Positions 23,539-32,296 of a stretch of DNA of 48,595 nt are shown here, piece by piece. The position numbers and the translations under genes were made by a program. A model generated the notes under the pieces. The model did no database searches. It was not told the origin of the DNA and saw only the letters and a list, made by a program, of their open reading frames with translations. Source of the DNA: an uncultured Erysipelotrichaceae bacterium (GTDB lineage: Bacteria > Bacillota_I > Bacilli_A > RF39 > UBA660); contig CACWLI010000011.1 in assembly GCA_902761685.1 (NCBI GenBank), positions 1 through 48,595 on the forward strand. The letters are read 5' to 3'. Positions within the stretch are counted from its first letter, which is position 1. The number at the start of each line of letters is the position of its first letter.

Positions 23539-23939
23539 TTAATCAACTCTTTTTCTAACTTTTCTAATAATTCGTTAATAGTATTATATTGTACTATTTT
23601 TATATTATTATTCCCCTTAATCATAAATGATATATTTTTATTTTTTTCATATGCACAAATAATTTTTTTATTAAGTTTTTCTGCATACCCAATTTCATAT
23701 CCAACACCTAGTGACGGTGTACTTACTTCTGCAATTAAAACATCTGATTCTTTTAACCAATTAATATCTCTTTGATATACTTCACTTGGAGTTAAATCTT
23801 CTCCAGTTGAAGACAAACATTTATCTGCAACATGTTTAGTTAAAACATCTCCATATTTAGATAAAAAATCTACTATTATTTTATAATTATCAACATTTTG
23901 TCTTCCGCCTGTTATTGAACCAGCAAAATATATTTTCAT
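23535..23939 (-). CDS. DNPH1-like deoxynucleotide N-glycosidase / deoxyribosyltransferase family
   Basis: The N-terminus IYFAGSITGGRQ and the segment DVLIAEVSTPSLGVGYEIGYAE match 2'-deoxynucleoside 5'-phosphate N-hydrolase (DNPH1/Rcl), which removes bases from abnormal deoxynucleoside monophosphates. The catalytic Glu would be the one in GVGYEIG. A nucleoside deoxyribosyltransferase is the alternative, but the GGR and SLGVGYE patterns favour DNPH1. The 134-residue length fits. It is coupled to neighbours by 4-base overlaps on both sides. Confidence 0.82.
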   Translation of the reverse strand: MKIYFAGSITGGRQNVDNYKIIVDFLSKYGDVLTKHVADKCLSSTGEDLTPSEVYQRDINWLKESDVLIAEVSTPSLGVGYEIGYAEKLNKKIICAYEKNKNISFMIKGNNNIKIVQYNTINELLEKLEKELIK

Positions 23940-24616
23940 TTTTTATTTTCCTTCTTCCAAGACTTAATTGTTTTATATATTCTAAATGAATCTTTAATTG
24001 TACTATAATGACTTCCTTTATTATCATCTATATAAATTGTTTGTATATTTATTTCTTTATATTTAATATTGTTATTTTTTAAGTCAAGTAAAACATTCAT
24101 TTCATATTCATATCTTTCACCATTAATAGATAACATATAATCTATTAATTCATTCGAAAAAGATCTTAATCCAGTTTGAGTGTCATATATTTCTAATTTA
24201 GTTAATTTATTAAATATAAATCTTGTTAAAGTATTACCTATTCTACTCCTAAGTGGAGTATTTTTATCCCACTCTCTTTTGCCAAGAGCTAGCTCTTCTT
24301 TATGTTCACTAATATAATCAATTAATTTATTAGCATCACTAATAGTATGTTGCCCATCACCATCCATTGTCGTAACAATATAATTTTTATAATTATATTT
24401 AATATATTTTAATCCGTATTTAAGAGCATATCCTTTACCATGGTTATTGTCATATGATAAAACATTAGCATACTTTTTAGCTTCTTCAAATATTGAATCA
24501 TATTCATTACTAGAACCATCGTTTACAACTATAATATTGTATTCTTTAATAGTTTTTAATAATTCTATTAATTTATTATCTGGTTCATAAGTAGGTATTA
24601 AAATTATTTTATTCAT
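23936..24616 (-). CDS. Family 2 glycosyltransferase (polyprenyl-phosphate type)
   Basis: This is a GT-A fold enzyme of 226 residues with IIVVNDGSSN near residue 30, the metal-binding DGDGQH near residue 87 and a conserved RIGN / DTQTGLRSF acceptor region, resembling dolichol/undecaprenyl-phosphate sugar transferases. It lacks a C-terminal membrane domain, so it probably acts at the cytoplasmic face. The sugar is unknown. The start follows GGAGTTTAT. Confidence 0.88.
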   Translation of the reverse strand: MNKIILIPTYEPDNKLIELLKTIKEYNIIVVNDGSSNEYDSIFEEAKKYANVLSYDNNHGKGYALKYGLKYIKYNYKNYIVTTMDGDGQHTISDANKLIDYISEHKEELALGKREWDKNTPLRSRIGNTLTRFIFNKLTKLEIYDTQTGLRSFSNELIDYMLSINGERYEYEMNVLLDLKNNNIKYKEINIQTIYIDDNKGSHYSTIKDSFRIYKTIKSWKKENKK

Positions 24617-24626
24617 ATAAACTCCA

Positions 24627-25274
24627 TTATTTTTTTAATAATAGTAGAACTTGTACTATATTATCTAGTCCTTCTTTAAATCTGTACCCATCTTCTCTAC
24701 TTCCAACTATACTATTATAATGCGTTGGTACTGCAATCTTAGGTTTAATTGCTTTAACAAGTTCAATCGCATCTTTATAATCACATGTATATATTCCACC
24801 TATTGGAACAAAAGCTATATCGCATTTAACATTTCTTGCTTCTTCAGTATTATCGGTGTCCCCTGCTATATAAATTCTTTCATCATTAAGAGTAATTACA
24901 TATCCTACCCAATCATACTCTTTTTTATGAAAATCTTTATTTATATTATAAGCTCTTACTGTTTCAAATTTAATATCATCTATTTGATATTTATTATTTG
25001 GTTTAACTACTAAAACATTCTCTTTTTTAAATCCAAGTTCTATAACTTTATCTTCTAAATCACTAGGAATGATTATTTTAGTATTATCATCTTTTATCAA
25101 ATTAATATCTTCTTCACTATAATGATCAAAATGACTATGAGTGATAAAAATATAATTAGCTATTTCTATATTTTTACTTTTATTTTTTAATTTAAAAGGA
25201 TCAAAATAAATAATATTATTCTGATATTTTATTTTAAGTGCATTATGAATTATTAATTCTATATTATCTATCAT
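24627..25274 (-). CDS. Metallo-beta-lactamase-fold hydrolase (UlaG-like)
   Basis: The metal-binding motif THSHFDHYSEEDI (HxHxDH) is at about residue 52, with AGDTDNT (metal-bridging Asp) and PTHYNS (last His) later. The 215-residue compact form resembles UlaG/YtkL-type hydrolases, often annotated as L-ascorbate-6-phosphate lactonase-like, but the substrate is not defined by sequence. It lies in the fhs operon with 2-10-base gaps. Confidence 0.85.
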   Translation of the reverse strand: MIDNIELIIHNALKIKYQNNIIYFDPFKLKNKSKNIEIANYIFITHSHFDHYSEEDINLIKDDNTKIIIPSDLEDKVIELGFKKENVLVVKPNNKYQIDDIKFETVRAYNINKDFHKKEYDWVGYVITLNDERIYIAGDTDNTEEARNVKCDIAFVPIGGIYTCDYKDAIELVKAIKPKIAVPTHYNSIVGSREDGYRFKEGLDNIVQVLLLLKK

Positions 25275-25276
25275 AT

Positions 25277-25603
25277 TTATCCTTTTGTTATTTCTAAAAC
25301 TAATCCTATTATGATTGTTAAAACTAAAGCTACTACAAAAGCAACTAATCTTTGTTTTCTACTATCATTAATAGTATCATTTGGATTATTAATATATTTT
25401 TTTATTGTCTTATATACTTCATCATAATTTTTTGATACTTTATGATTTACATAAGTAAGACCTTTTGATAATTCTACAAATTTATCATTAGCTTCTATCT
25501 TATAATCATCAACATTTATCTTAATAGTATCATTTTCAATATTAATATCTAATCCTTTATATTGACGTTTTAATTTATTATAAACAGCTTTTAAATCTTT
25601 CAT
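25277..25603 (-). CDS. Small C-tail-anchored protein, unknown
   Basis: The product has 108 residues: a soluble N-terminal domain of alternating strands and helices, and one transmembrane helix at the C-terminus (VAFVVALVLTIIIGLVLEI). The ATG at 25603 has GGGTGA 5-7 bases upstream, which spans the stop of the metallophosphoesterase gene. No family is recognised. The gap to the next gene is 2 bases. Confidence 0.65.
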   Translation of the reverse strand: MKDLKAVYNKLKRQYKGLDINIENDTIKINVDDYKIEANDKFVELSKGLTYVNHKVSKNYDEVYKTIKKYINNPNDTINDSRKQRLVAFVVALVLTIIIGLVLEITKG

Positions 25604-25604
25604 A

Positions 25605-26693
25605 TTAATCACCCTTTTTATTAATTATATCTATAACTGTATATTCTGATTTTGTACCTGTTTTAAAATCAATTGCCCAATCAGATAATCCTGTATTAAC
25701 TATAAAAGTTGTATTATCATCTTTTTTACTTCCTTTAAACATATCATTTGCACCTATCATAAGTCCAATATATCCAAGCGGAAATAATTGACCTCCATGA
25801 GTATGCCCATTTAATACTAAATCTACTTGTGCACTCTTTTCATTTTCATAATCATTTGGTTGATGATTTAAATCAATCATATACTTTGATTTATCTAAAT
25901 CTTTAGTTAACTCTTCAATAGTTTTTCTTTGATATTGTTTATCTTCTCTACCAATTAAATAAATATAATCATTTAGTTCTATCACTTCATCTTTAAGAAC
26001 AAAAACATTATTTTTTTCCAATTCATTTATTAAATCATTACTATTAAAGTTTCTATAATTATAGTAGCCTCTATCATGATTACCATATATAAAATATACT
26101 CCATATTTAGTATTAAATTCAGATAAAGATTTGCATGATTTTATCATATCTTCACGTGTAGTATCATCATCTACAAAATCCCCCGTTATTACAACCAAGT
26201 CAGCATCAATTTTACTTATTCTATCTATATGTTTTGATAATCCGTCGCCGTCAAACGTAGTTCCAACATGAGTATCACTTATTTGAATTATTCTAAATCT
26301 ATCTGTACCAATATTTTTATTTGTTTCTACTTCATATCTAGTTTCAAAAACATGATAGTCTAAGTAAGCACCAATTGATAAATAAATTACTGTTATAATT
26401 ATTCCACATATAACATGTATAGACTTATCTATATTCTTTTTAGATATTTTTTTGTAAATAAAGAATAGTATTTGAGATAAAACTAAAAATATAAACAAGT
26501 GAAATAATATAACCACTGCATTTACATAATTAAATAGTATAAATACTAATATTAATGGTAATAAAGAAATAATAACTCTAATATATTTATTTTTTATTTT
26601 TTCTATTATTTTAATCATAGTAAAAGACTTGATTATATATATAACCATAAATAATAACAACAATATAATAAAAATCATAAATATATTAAACAT
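25605..26693 (-). CDS. Membrane-bound calcineurin-like metallophosphoesterase
   Basis: About four N-terminal membrane helices (residues 3-25, 36-60, 62-82, 95-115) anchor a phosphoesterase domain with all dimetal motifs: ISDTHVG, VVITGDFVDD, YGNHDRG, LNHQP and LNGHTHGGQLFP. This layout matches the YkuE/YaeI group, of which some members act on lipid-linked phosphates such as UDP-diacylglucosamine. The domain probably faces outside, though its topology was judged by eye. The start follows AGGAG at 9 bases. Confidence 0.88.
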   Translation of the reverse strand: MFNIFMIFIILLLLFMVIYIIKSFTMIKIIEKIKNKYIRVIISLLPLILVFILFNYVNAVVILFHLFIFLVLSQILFFIYKKISKKNIDKSIHVICGIIITVIYLSIGAYLDYHVFETRYEVETNKNIGTDRFRIIQISDTHVGTTFDGDGLSKHIDRISKIDADLVVITGDFVDDDTTREDMIKSCKSLSEFNTKYGVYFIYGNHDRGYYNYRNFNSNDLINELEKNNVFVLKDEVIELNDYIYLIGREDKQYQRKTIEELTKDLDKSKYMIDLNHQPNDYENEKSAQVDLVLNGHTHGGQLFPLGYIGLMIGANDMFKGSKKDDNTTFIVNTGLSDWAIDFKTGTKSEYTVIDIINKKGD

Positions 26694-26705
26694 TATTATA
26701 AACTC

Positions 26706-28226
26706 CTATCTAATACCTGATATTTCTCCATTTTCATCTATTTTCATTTTTAAATAATTAGATTCACGTGCAAGACCTGGCATTGTTAATACTCCACCCA
26801 TTAGAATAGTAATGAATCCTGCTCCATTATATAAATTAATATCATTTACTGTCATAGTAAAATCTTTTGGATAACCTAATACTTTTGGATTATCTGTTAT
26901 TGACATAGGCGTTTTAGATACTACAATATTTAATTTAGTATCCTTTAAATCATTTATTTTATCCATAGCTAATTTATCAAATTTAACATCTGCAGCCCCA
27001 TATTCATTTTTACAAACTTTATTAATTTTTGTAACTAAATCATCATCACTTTCATACATATGATATTTTTTCTTATTCTTTTTCATTTCTAAAATTTGAT
27101 TAGCAAGTTCAATACATCCATCTTCACCATCTCTAAACATAGTTGAGACACTAAATTTATATCCCATATCAGTTACAAATTTTCTAATGTATTCTACTTC
27201 TTCTTTTGTGTCATCATTAAATAGATTTAATGATACAAATAAATTACTTGTATATTTACTCATATTCTTAATATGATATTCTAAATTACCAATTCCCTTT
27301 TCAAGTGAACCTTCTCCATTATATTTAAGTGCTTTTATAGTACAATTAAGTACTACTGCTTCAGGATAAATGTTATTTTCTTTACATTTTATGTCAAAAA
27401 ACTTAATAGCACCCATATCAGAACCAAATCCAGCTTCAGTAATTACATAATCTGAAAGTGACATAGCAAGTTTAGTAGCTATAATTGAATTACATCCATG
27501 AGCTATATTTGCAAATGGTCCACCATGTACTATAACAGGATTTCCATATAAAGTTTGTACTAAGTTTGGATTTATAGCGTTTTTAAGTAATATTGTACAA
27601 GCATCTTCTGCATGTAAATCACGAGCATATATTTCTTTTCCATCTTTAGTAAATCCAACTATTATATTTCCTATTCTTCTTTTTAAATCATTTAAATCTG
27701 TAGCTAAACAAAATATTGCCATTAATTCACTAGCTGTTGTAATAACAAAATTTTCTCTTAAACTTCTATCATTAACATCTAAACATCTTTTAATATTTAC
27801 TTTATCAATTCCTAATTCATTACCTTGAAAAATATGGTTATCAACAATAGCACATAGTAAATTATTAGCACTTGTTATAGCATGAAAATCACCAGTAAAG
27901 TGCATATTAATATCAATAGAAGGTTCAATAATTGCTTTACCTCCTCCAATTGCTCCACCTTTTCTTCCAAATACTGGTCCAAGAGATGGTTCACGTAATG
28001 CAGCAATAGAATTTTTACCAAGTTTATTAAGTGAATCATTAAGTCCTATACTAAGAGTAGTTTTTCCTTCTCCATATGGAGTTGGATTAATACTAGTAAC
28101 AAGAATTAATTTTCCTTTTTTACGTCCTCTATAATTACTATCTATTTTAGCTATATATTTACCATAATAGAATAAATTTTCCTCTTTAATTTTTACTTTT
28201 TTAGCAACATCTTTAATATTTTTCAT
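26706..28226 (-). CDS. fhs: Formate-tetrahydrofolate ligase, shortened form
   Basis: This enzyme joins formate and THF with ATP to give 10-formyl-THF. The P-loop TPYGEGKT (49-56), EPSLGPVFGRKGGAIGGG, VHGGPFANIAHGCNS, VTEAGFGSDMGA and the MTMPGL-type C-terminus are intact. The length is 506 residues, against about 556 for typical bacterial enzymes. By memory alignment, about 18 residues (the glycine-rich 'GLGGKxNGxxRE' stretch) are missing after NDRSLR157, and a second loop is shortened after TIKALKYNGEG. The reading frame is clean on both sides. It is the first gene of the operon. Confidence 0.9.
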   Translation of the reverse strand: MKNIKDVAKKVKIKEENLFYYGKYIAKIDSNYRGRKKGKLILVTSINPTPYGEGKTTLSIGLNDSLNKLGKNSIAALREPSLGPVFGRKGGAIGGGKAIIEPSIDINMHFTGDFHAITSANNLLCAIVDNHIFQGNELGIDKVNIKRCLDVNDRSLRENFVITTASELMAIFCLATDLNDLKRRIGNIIVGFTKDGKEIYARDLHAEDACTILLKNAINPNLVQTLYGNPVIVHGGPFANIAHGCNSIIATKLAMSLSDYVITEAGFGSDMGAIKFFDIKCKENNIYPEAVVLNCTIKALKYNGEGSLEKGIGNLEYHIKNMSKYTSNLFVSLNLFNDDTKEEVEYIRKFVTDMGYKFSVSTMFRDGEDGCIELANQILEMKKNKKKYHMYESDDDLVTKINKVCKNEYGAADVKFDKLAMDKINDLKDTKLNIVVSKTPMSITDNPKVLGYPKDFTMTVNDINLYNGAGFITILMGGVLTMPGLARESNYLKMKIDENGEISGIR

Positions 28227-28259
28227 TTTACCATTACCTCACTTATACATATTAATTTA

Positions 28260-28265
28260 ATTATA
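28260..28265 (-). promoter_or_regulatory. Probable -10 of the fhs operon
   Basis: TATAAT lies 34 bases before the fhs start, within a 114-base AT-rich divergent region. No convincing -35 is visible. It is back to back with the plus-strand extended -10 at 28303. Confidence 0.45.
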
Positions 28266-28302
28266 CTATAAAATAAAAATAATTAATATACAATTTATTT
28301 TA

Positions 28303-28311
28303 TGATATAAT
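28303..28311 (+). promoter_or_regulatory. Extended -10 promoter of the hydrolase/LXG-like pair
   Basis: TGATATAAT, with a weak TTAATA 17 bases upstream, lies 29 bases before the start at 28341. Confidence 0.6.
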
Positions 28312-28340
28312 TACAATAGTAAAAGTAAAGGAATGATGTT

Positions 28341-29957
28341 ATGGCAAATATTGATTTTACTACAGTTGGTGGTGGGAATAACAATTATGATGATAAAATT
28401 GTTTATCCAAAAGATATGCAGCCAGGAGAAACTTTGCCAATAATTGCACTACTTCCAGGTGATGGTGGAAAAAGCAATTTCAAAGATGGTTTTTTAAATC
28501 AAGATAATTTACCTAGAGCAATTTATGTAGTTGCTGGTCCACACAAATATCAAACTACAGAAAATAATGCTTTAATTACTGCAGAAAATTTTTGTAATTC
28601 CCATAATATTAATGTATCTCAAATTGGAATTGAATCATTTAGTGGTAGCGGTAGCGTTGGCTTAATGGAGGCAGCTTATGCTTCTCAAAAATATTCAAAC
28701 ATACCAATAACATTAGTAGAAACAGATGGATTTATGATGGGTGAAGATAGCACTATTAATTATCTTAATAATGAAAATGCAAATATACTTAGAAACAATC
28801 CAAATTTTACTGCAATATGTGTTACATATAATGGTGGAGCTACATTAACTGGATATAATAAAATTGGCGGTTATGGAATAAACACATATTATTTAGCAAC
28901 AACTATTACAGACCATTCGAGTATTAGAGGTGCATCTGAAAAAAATATGGTTCTACCATATTTCATGGGTCTAGTTGACGAGCTTGGAAATGCTGGATAT
29001 GGTGGTGTTGAAGCTGGGTACAAATTGTATAAATATTCTATGGAAATGGGATGCTTTGATACTAATAATAGATTAGATCCAGAAGTTGCAAGAGCAATAG
29101 TAGATTTTACAATTGATAAATTATATTATAATGACAACTATAAAATAACTATTTCAAACAGTGAAATCAGTGAAAAATATAATGATTTATTCAACATAAA
29201 TCATATTTCAATAAATAGTAATGGTGAAGTTTCAAGTGATTTTCAATTCGTAGTAGATGAAATGAATAAACTTAGAGACCAAATAAAGCAAAATGAATCT
29301 CTAAAAAATTTAAAAATGCAAAATTTTAGAGACCCAAGTGGTATACCTGGAATAATTGGTAAATATGTAAATATGTATTTTGATACAATAGGTACCCTTC
29401 TTACTAATTTATCTCTTCAAAGCGAATCAATCATTAGTATTGCTCAAGCAATGGTTGACATGGATAATGACTTAAAAAATAAATCTGAAGAAATAACAGA
29501 CAATGCTTATGATAAAATTCAAGAAACAGTACCAGAAGTTCCAAAAGAAGACAATAAAAATAATACTTATAATAATCCTTATGGAAATAATATACAAGAA
29601 GAACCTAGAAATAAAGCAGAATCCACTATTCCAATTAGTACATACCCACTTAATGGAAGTGAGGAATTATTAAAAGACGGGTCACTAGTATATAGTTTTG
29701 AAGATGGTACAAGATTATTCATTAAAACTGAAGGAGATAAAGTTCTAGATATGAGATATAAATTACCATGTTCTTCTTCAAATGATTTAAATTCACTTTA
29801 TAAATCATTATGTGAAAAATATAAAGATTCAGATATAGTTGATTTAATAATACCTAATAATAACAATATAGAAATAGTGTTAAATGAAAAGGTATTTATT
29901 GATTCAACATTAGAAGAAATAAAAAATAGATTTTGTACAGGAGGTGTAATTAAGTGA
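28341..29957 (+). CDS. Alpha/beta-hydrolase-like protein with helical and beta-rich C-terminal regions
   Basis: The 538-residue protein has three parts. Residues 20-240 alternate hydrophobic strands and helices like an alpha/beta hydrolase: LPIIALLPGDGG (33-43) could form the oxyanion strand, QIGIESFSGSGSVGL (94-108) the nucleophile elbow with S101, followed by candidate acid D129 (VETDGF) and H192 (TDHSSI). The elbow is S-F-S-G-S, not the usual G-x-S-x-G. Residues 245-400 are long helices. After a Asn/Pro/Glu-rich linker, 440-538 is beta-rich. There is no signal peptide. The start follows AAAGGA. It overlaps the next gene by GTGA. Fold and catalysis are inferred, and I do not recognise a named family. 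Confidence 0.6.
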   Translation: MANIDFTTVGGGNNNYDDKIVYPKDMQPGETLPIIALLPGDGGKSNFKDGFLNQDNLPRAIYVVAGPHKYQTTENNALITAENFCNSHNINVSQIGIESFSGSGSVGLMEAAYASQKYSNIPITLVETDGFMMGEDSTINYLNNENANILRNNPNFTAICVTYNGGATLTGYNKIGGYGINTYYLATTITDHSSIRGASEKNMVLPYFMGLVDELGNAGYGGVEAGYKLYKYSMEMGCFDTNNRLDPEVARAIVDFTIDKLYYNDNYKITISNSEISEKYNDLFNINHISINSNGEVSSDFQFVVDEMNKLRDQIKQNESLKNLKMQNFRDPSGIPGIIGKYVNMYFDTIGTLLTNLSLQSESIISIAQAMVDMDNDLKNKSEEITDNAYDKIQETVPEVPKEDNKNNTYNNPYGNNIQEEPRNKAESTIPISTYPLNGSEELLKDGSLVYSFEDGTRLFIKTEGDKVLDMRYKLPCSSSNDLNSLYKSLCEKYKDSDIVDLIIPNNNNIEIVLNEKVFIDSTLEEIKNRFCTGGVIK

Positions 29958-30598
29958 CATCATCAATTTATTCTGATGAAATATCAGCAGCAACAAAAGC
30001 TCCATATTTAGATAATTTAGAGCAAGATTTAAACACTTCAAAAACAATGAGTGAAACACTTGATAACTTCATTAATTCATGTGAAGCTAAAACAAGATTA
30101 AAAGGAAAACAATGGGATAAAGTTAGAGAAAAACTAAATGAATTTGCTTCTATTCTAAAAGAACGCGAAACTTGTGTTTCAGAGTTTTCATCAACAATCA
30201 TTAATTCAATTAATAGATTAAATGATTGTATAAATAGTTATACTGGCAATATTCCTCTTCAAGGAGTAAATGTCAAAACAGATATTGAACAAACAAATAC
30301 ATTAATTGAACAATGTAAAAATGTTATTTCAGAATTAGAAGCAACTATTTCAAACTATTATAGAGCAAAAAATGAAGATAAACCTAAAATAGATATAAGT
30401 AGTATTGAAAACAGTTTAGAAGAACAAAGAAAGAATTTAAAAGATTTAGAAGATTATGCTGCAATCGTTACTAAATTAAAAATAATTTATGAAGAAGAAG
30501 AAAAAAAATTATCAGCAGCATTTAACAAAGTTTCAGAATTCAGTGAAAAAGTAGAAGCATTAAAGCCAACAAATAAATTTGTTTATAATCCAAATTAA
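29954..30598 (+). CDS. LXG/WXG-like helical protein
   Basis: The 214-residue protein is all-helical and coiled-coil-rich, without cysteine pairs, membrane spans or a signal peptide. Two helices meet at a turn TRLKGKQW (48-54) that contains both a Leu-x-Gly and a following Trp, placed about 50 residues from the start as in LXG/WXG100 substrates of type VII secretion. The start is GTG inside a GTGA overlap, backed by GGAGGTG 7 bases upstream, so translation is coupled to the hydrolase-like gene. I infer a targeting, chaperone or scaffold partner for that protein. A simple cytoplasmic coiled coil is the alternative. Confidence 0.55.
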   Translation: MTSSIYSDEISAATKAPYLDNLEQDLNTSKTMSETLDNFINSCEAKTRLKGKQWDKVREKLNEFASILKERETCVSEFSSTIINSINRLNDCINSYTGNIPLQGVNVKTDIEQTNTLIEQCKNVISELEATISNYYRAKNEDKPKIDISSIENSLEEQRKNLKDLEDYAAIVTKLKIIYEEEEKKLSAAFNKVSEFSEKVEALKPTNKFVYNPN

Positions 30599-30620
30599 AA
30601 AACCTCACAAGAGGTTTTTT
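30597..30620. terminator. Bidirectional terminator between convergent genes
   Basis: AAAAAACCTC / GAGGTTTTTT with an ACAA loop. It ends the plus-strand pair and the minus-strand DUF1810 operon. Confidence 0.85.
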
Positions 30621-31032
30621 ATTTATTTAAAAGTCTTAAAGTATTTTGATCTTTTTCACCATTATAATATTTTAAAAGAACATTGTTAAAAACTTCATCA
30701 TCACTAACTTCACTAAATAAAGTCATACTAGATTTAAGTTTTAAATTATCTGGATATCCCATAACATCTAAAGGATTATTACTTTTTAATTCAAGTAATG
30801 CATTAGATATTTCAATTAAATGTCCTCTTAAATATTCGTTATTAATATACTCTTTTGCCTCATCAATATCTTTTATGGCATAATATTTAGCAGTACTACT
30901 ATAACCTAAACCATCTATTTGTGGAAAAATATACCATATCCAATGAGTAGTTTTATGTCCATTTTTAATTTCTTTTAATGCCCTATCATAATCTCTTTCT
31001 TGAGACTTAATAAATCTATCTAAATTATTCAT
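30619..31032 (-). CDS. DUF1810 family protein
   Basis: The 137-residue product carries the DUF1810 pattern: F-x-x-AQ-like N-terminus (FIKSQERDYDRALKEIKNG), HWIWYIFPQIDGLG, STAKYYAIKDIDEAK and MTLFSEVSDDEVFNNVLLKYY. Family members are small helical bacterial proteins of unknown biochemical role. The second ATG (31032) is preferred because AAGG then lies 9 bases upstream; the first is 3 bases from it. It overlaps the deoxyribosyltransferase-like gene by 8 bases. Confidence 0.82.
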   Translation of the reverse strand: MNNLDRFIKSQERDYDRALKEIKNGHKTTHWIWYIFPQIDGLGYSSTAKYYAIKDIDEAKEYINNEYLRGHLIEISNALLELKSNNPLDVMGYPDNLKLKSSMTLFSEVSDDEVFNNVLLKYYNGEKDQNTLRLLNK

Positions 31033-31501
31033 ATTCATTTACCTTTTCATTAACTTGTTTAATTGCTTCTAATAATAAATCTTTAAGATTATCATATGGT
31101 TTTATTCCATAATCATATTCATATAACCAATCTAAATATTTAATTTTTTCAGCATCATTTGGTCTTCCATATAATACTTTTTTAGTATGCAAATAATAGC
31201 CAAATTCAACATTTGTAGTAAATCCTGCCATTTCAGGATTTTTTCTTGGTATCCAGAAAACTATCATTGTAGAATTCATTAGACCTTCTCTTTCCCATAA
31301 TACTTGATCTTCATAATTACTTCTAGGTTTCATTGTAGAATATTCAGGTACATAAACTACCCCATCGAAACCATTATCTTTTAATATTTTACATGCTTCT
31401 TTTCTCCATGAAATAATATCTTCACTTCTTGGAGTTGGACCTGCTAAGAAAATAGACTTTCTTGCTTTAATAATTTCCTCATCAGAATAATTAACTATCA
31501 T
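31025..31501 (-). CDS. Nucleoside 2-deoxyribosyltransferase-like protein
   Basis: The 158-residue protein matches the Nuc_deoxyrib_tr_2 pattern: SIFLAGPTPR near residue 17, a SWRKEACKIL helix, WEREGLMNSTMIVFWIPR and FTTNVEFGYYLHTKKVLYG with the likely catalytic Glu. The fold is the Rossmann-like one shared with other N-glycoside hydrolases. It could exchange or hydrolyse bases of nucleosides or nucleotides. It differs from the DNPH1-like protein at 23535. It is flanked by overlaps of 4 and 8 bases. Confidence 0.78.
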   Translation of the reverse strand: MIVNYSDEEIIKARKSIFLAGPTPRSEDIISWRKEACKILKDNGFDGVVYVPEYSTMKPRSNYEDQVLWEREGLMNSTMIVFWIPRKNPEMAGFTTNVEFGYYLHTKKVLYGRPNDAEKIKYLDWLYEYDYGIKPYDNLKDLLLEAIKQVNEKVNEYE

Positions 31502-32262
31502 TTTTTCTCCTTTAAATAATCATTTATTTTATTAATATATTGAATTGCTCTATTAACACTATCATCATATACAGTATCTAAATTACTATTTGAATCTTTT
31601 TTTAAATAGTCTTTATATGTAATCTTATTATCATTATTTAATAAATTAATATCACTATTAGTAGATAAAAATTTTTTCATACCTGAAATATTTTTTAAAA
31701 AATTAAAACTACATATTTTATATAGATATTTTATTTTTCTATATAACCATATATTAAATTTATAGTATTTTGATACATTATCACATTCATAAGTTTTTAA
31801 ATATACACTATCTATCAATTTAGATATCTTTTTATTTGTTTTAGCACTTAGTATATTTCTATTATCATATTTATCTAGTCTTACATTATTTTTTATTTTG
31901 CTTAAATAATAATCATAATATAGTTCAATCATTGTATGATTGTTTTTGTTTTTAGCACATGTTTTATCTACTTTTCTAATTAAAGGATGAATAGTATCAT
32001 CCATAACATAATGGCATATATGTCCGTATAAAAATCCTAAACATTCACTATCATTTACTAAGTCATTTTCTTTCATATAATCACAAATATTATATATAAA
32101 TTCATCTTGTTTTATATGATGTGAATCTCTTCTACATTTAGCATACTTACATAAATCTCCCCCAAGAGAATATGTTAACATATACTCAAGATTAACATTT
32201 TTATTATTTATTTTATTATAAACTTCTCTAGCCATAATAGTATGACTTACATATGCTGGCAT
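31498..32262 (-). CDS. Zinc-dependent phospholipase C-like protein
   Basis: The N-terminus (MPAYVSHTIMAREVY), YSLGGDLCKYAKC, FLYGHICHYVMDDTIHPLI and HTMIELYYDYYL supply His and Asp residues in the order of the Zn_dep_PLPC family, an all-helical fold. In clostridial alpha-toxin this fold hydrolyses phosphatidylcholine, but intracellular homologues without a signal peptide, like this one, are common in Bacillota and have no known substrate. The start at 32262 follows AAGGTG. The C-terminal half is Lys/Asn-rich and less conserved. Confidence 0.8.
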   Translation of the reverse strand: MPAYVSHTIMAREVYNKINNKNVNLEYMLTYSLGGDLCKYAKCRRDSHHIKQDEFIYNICDYMKENDLVNDSECLGFLYGHICHYVMDDTIHPLIRKVDKTCAKNKNNHTMIELYYDYYLSKIKNNVRLDKYDNRNILSAKTNKKISKLIDSVYLKTYECDNVSKYYKFNIWLYRKIKYLYKICSFNFLKNISGMKKFLSTNSDINLLNNDNKITYKDYLKKDSNSNLDTVYDDSVNRAIQYINKINDYLKEKK

Positions 32263-32282
32263 ATATTCACCTTCCATATACA

Positions 32283-32291
32283 ATTATAACA
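32283..32291 (-). promoter_or_regulatory. Extended -10 promoter of the PLC/NDT/DUF1810 operon
   Basis: TGTTATAAT, 21 bases before the PLC-like start and just downstream of the preceding hairpin. Confidence 0.6.
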
Positions 32292-32296
32292 TAATA

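Noticed and set aside
30597..30620. Mobile-element inverted repeat flanking the plus-strand island
   Set aside because: The hairpin is a normal bidirectional terminator and has no matching copy on the left side of the island near 28227-28340.
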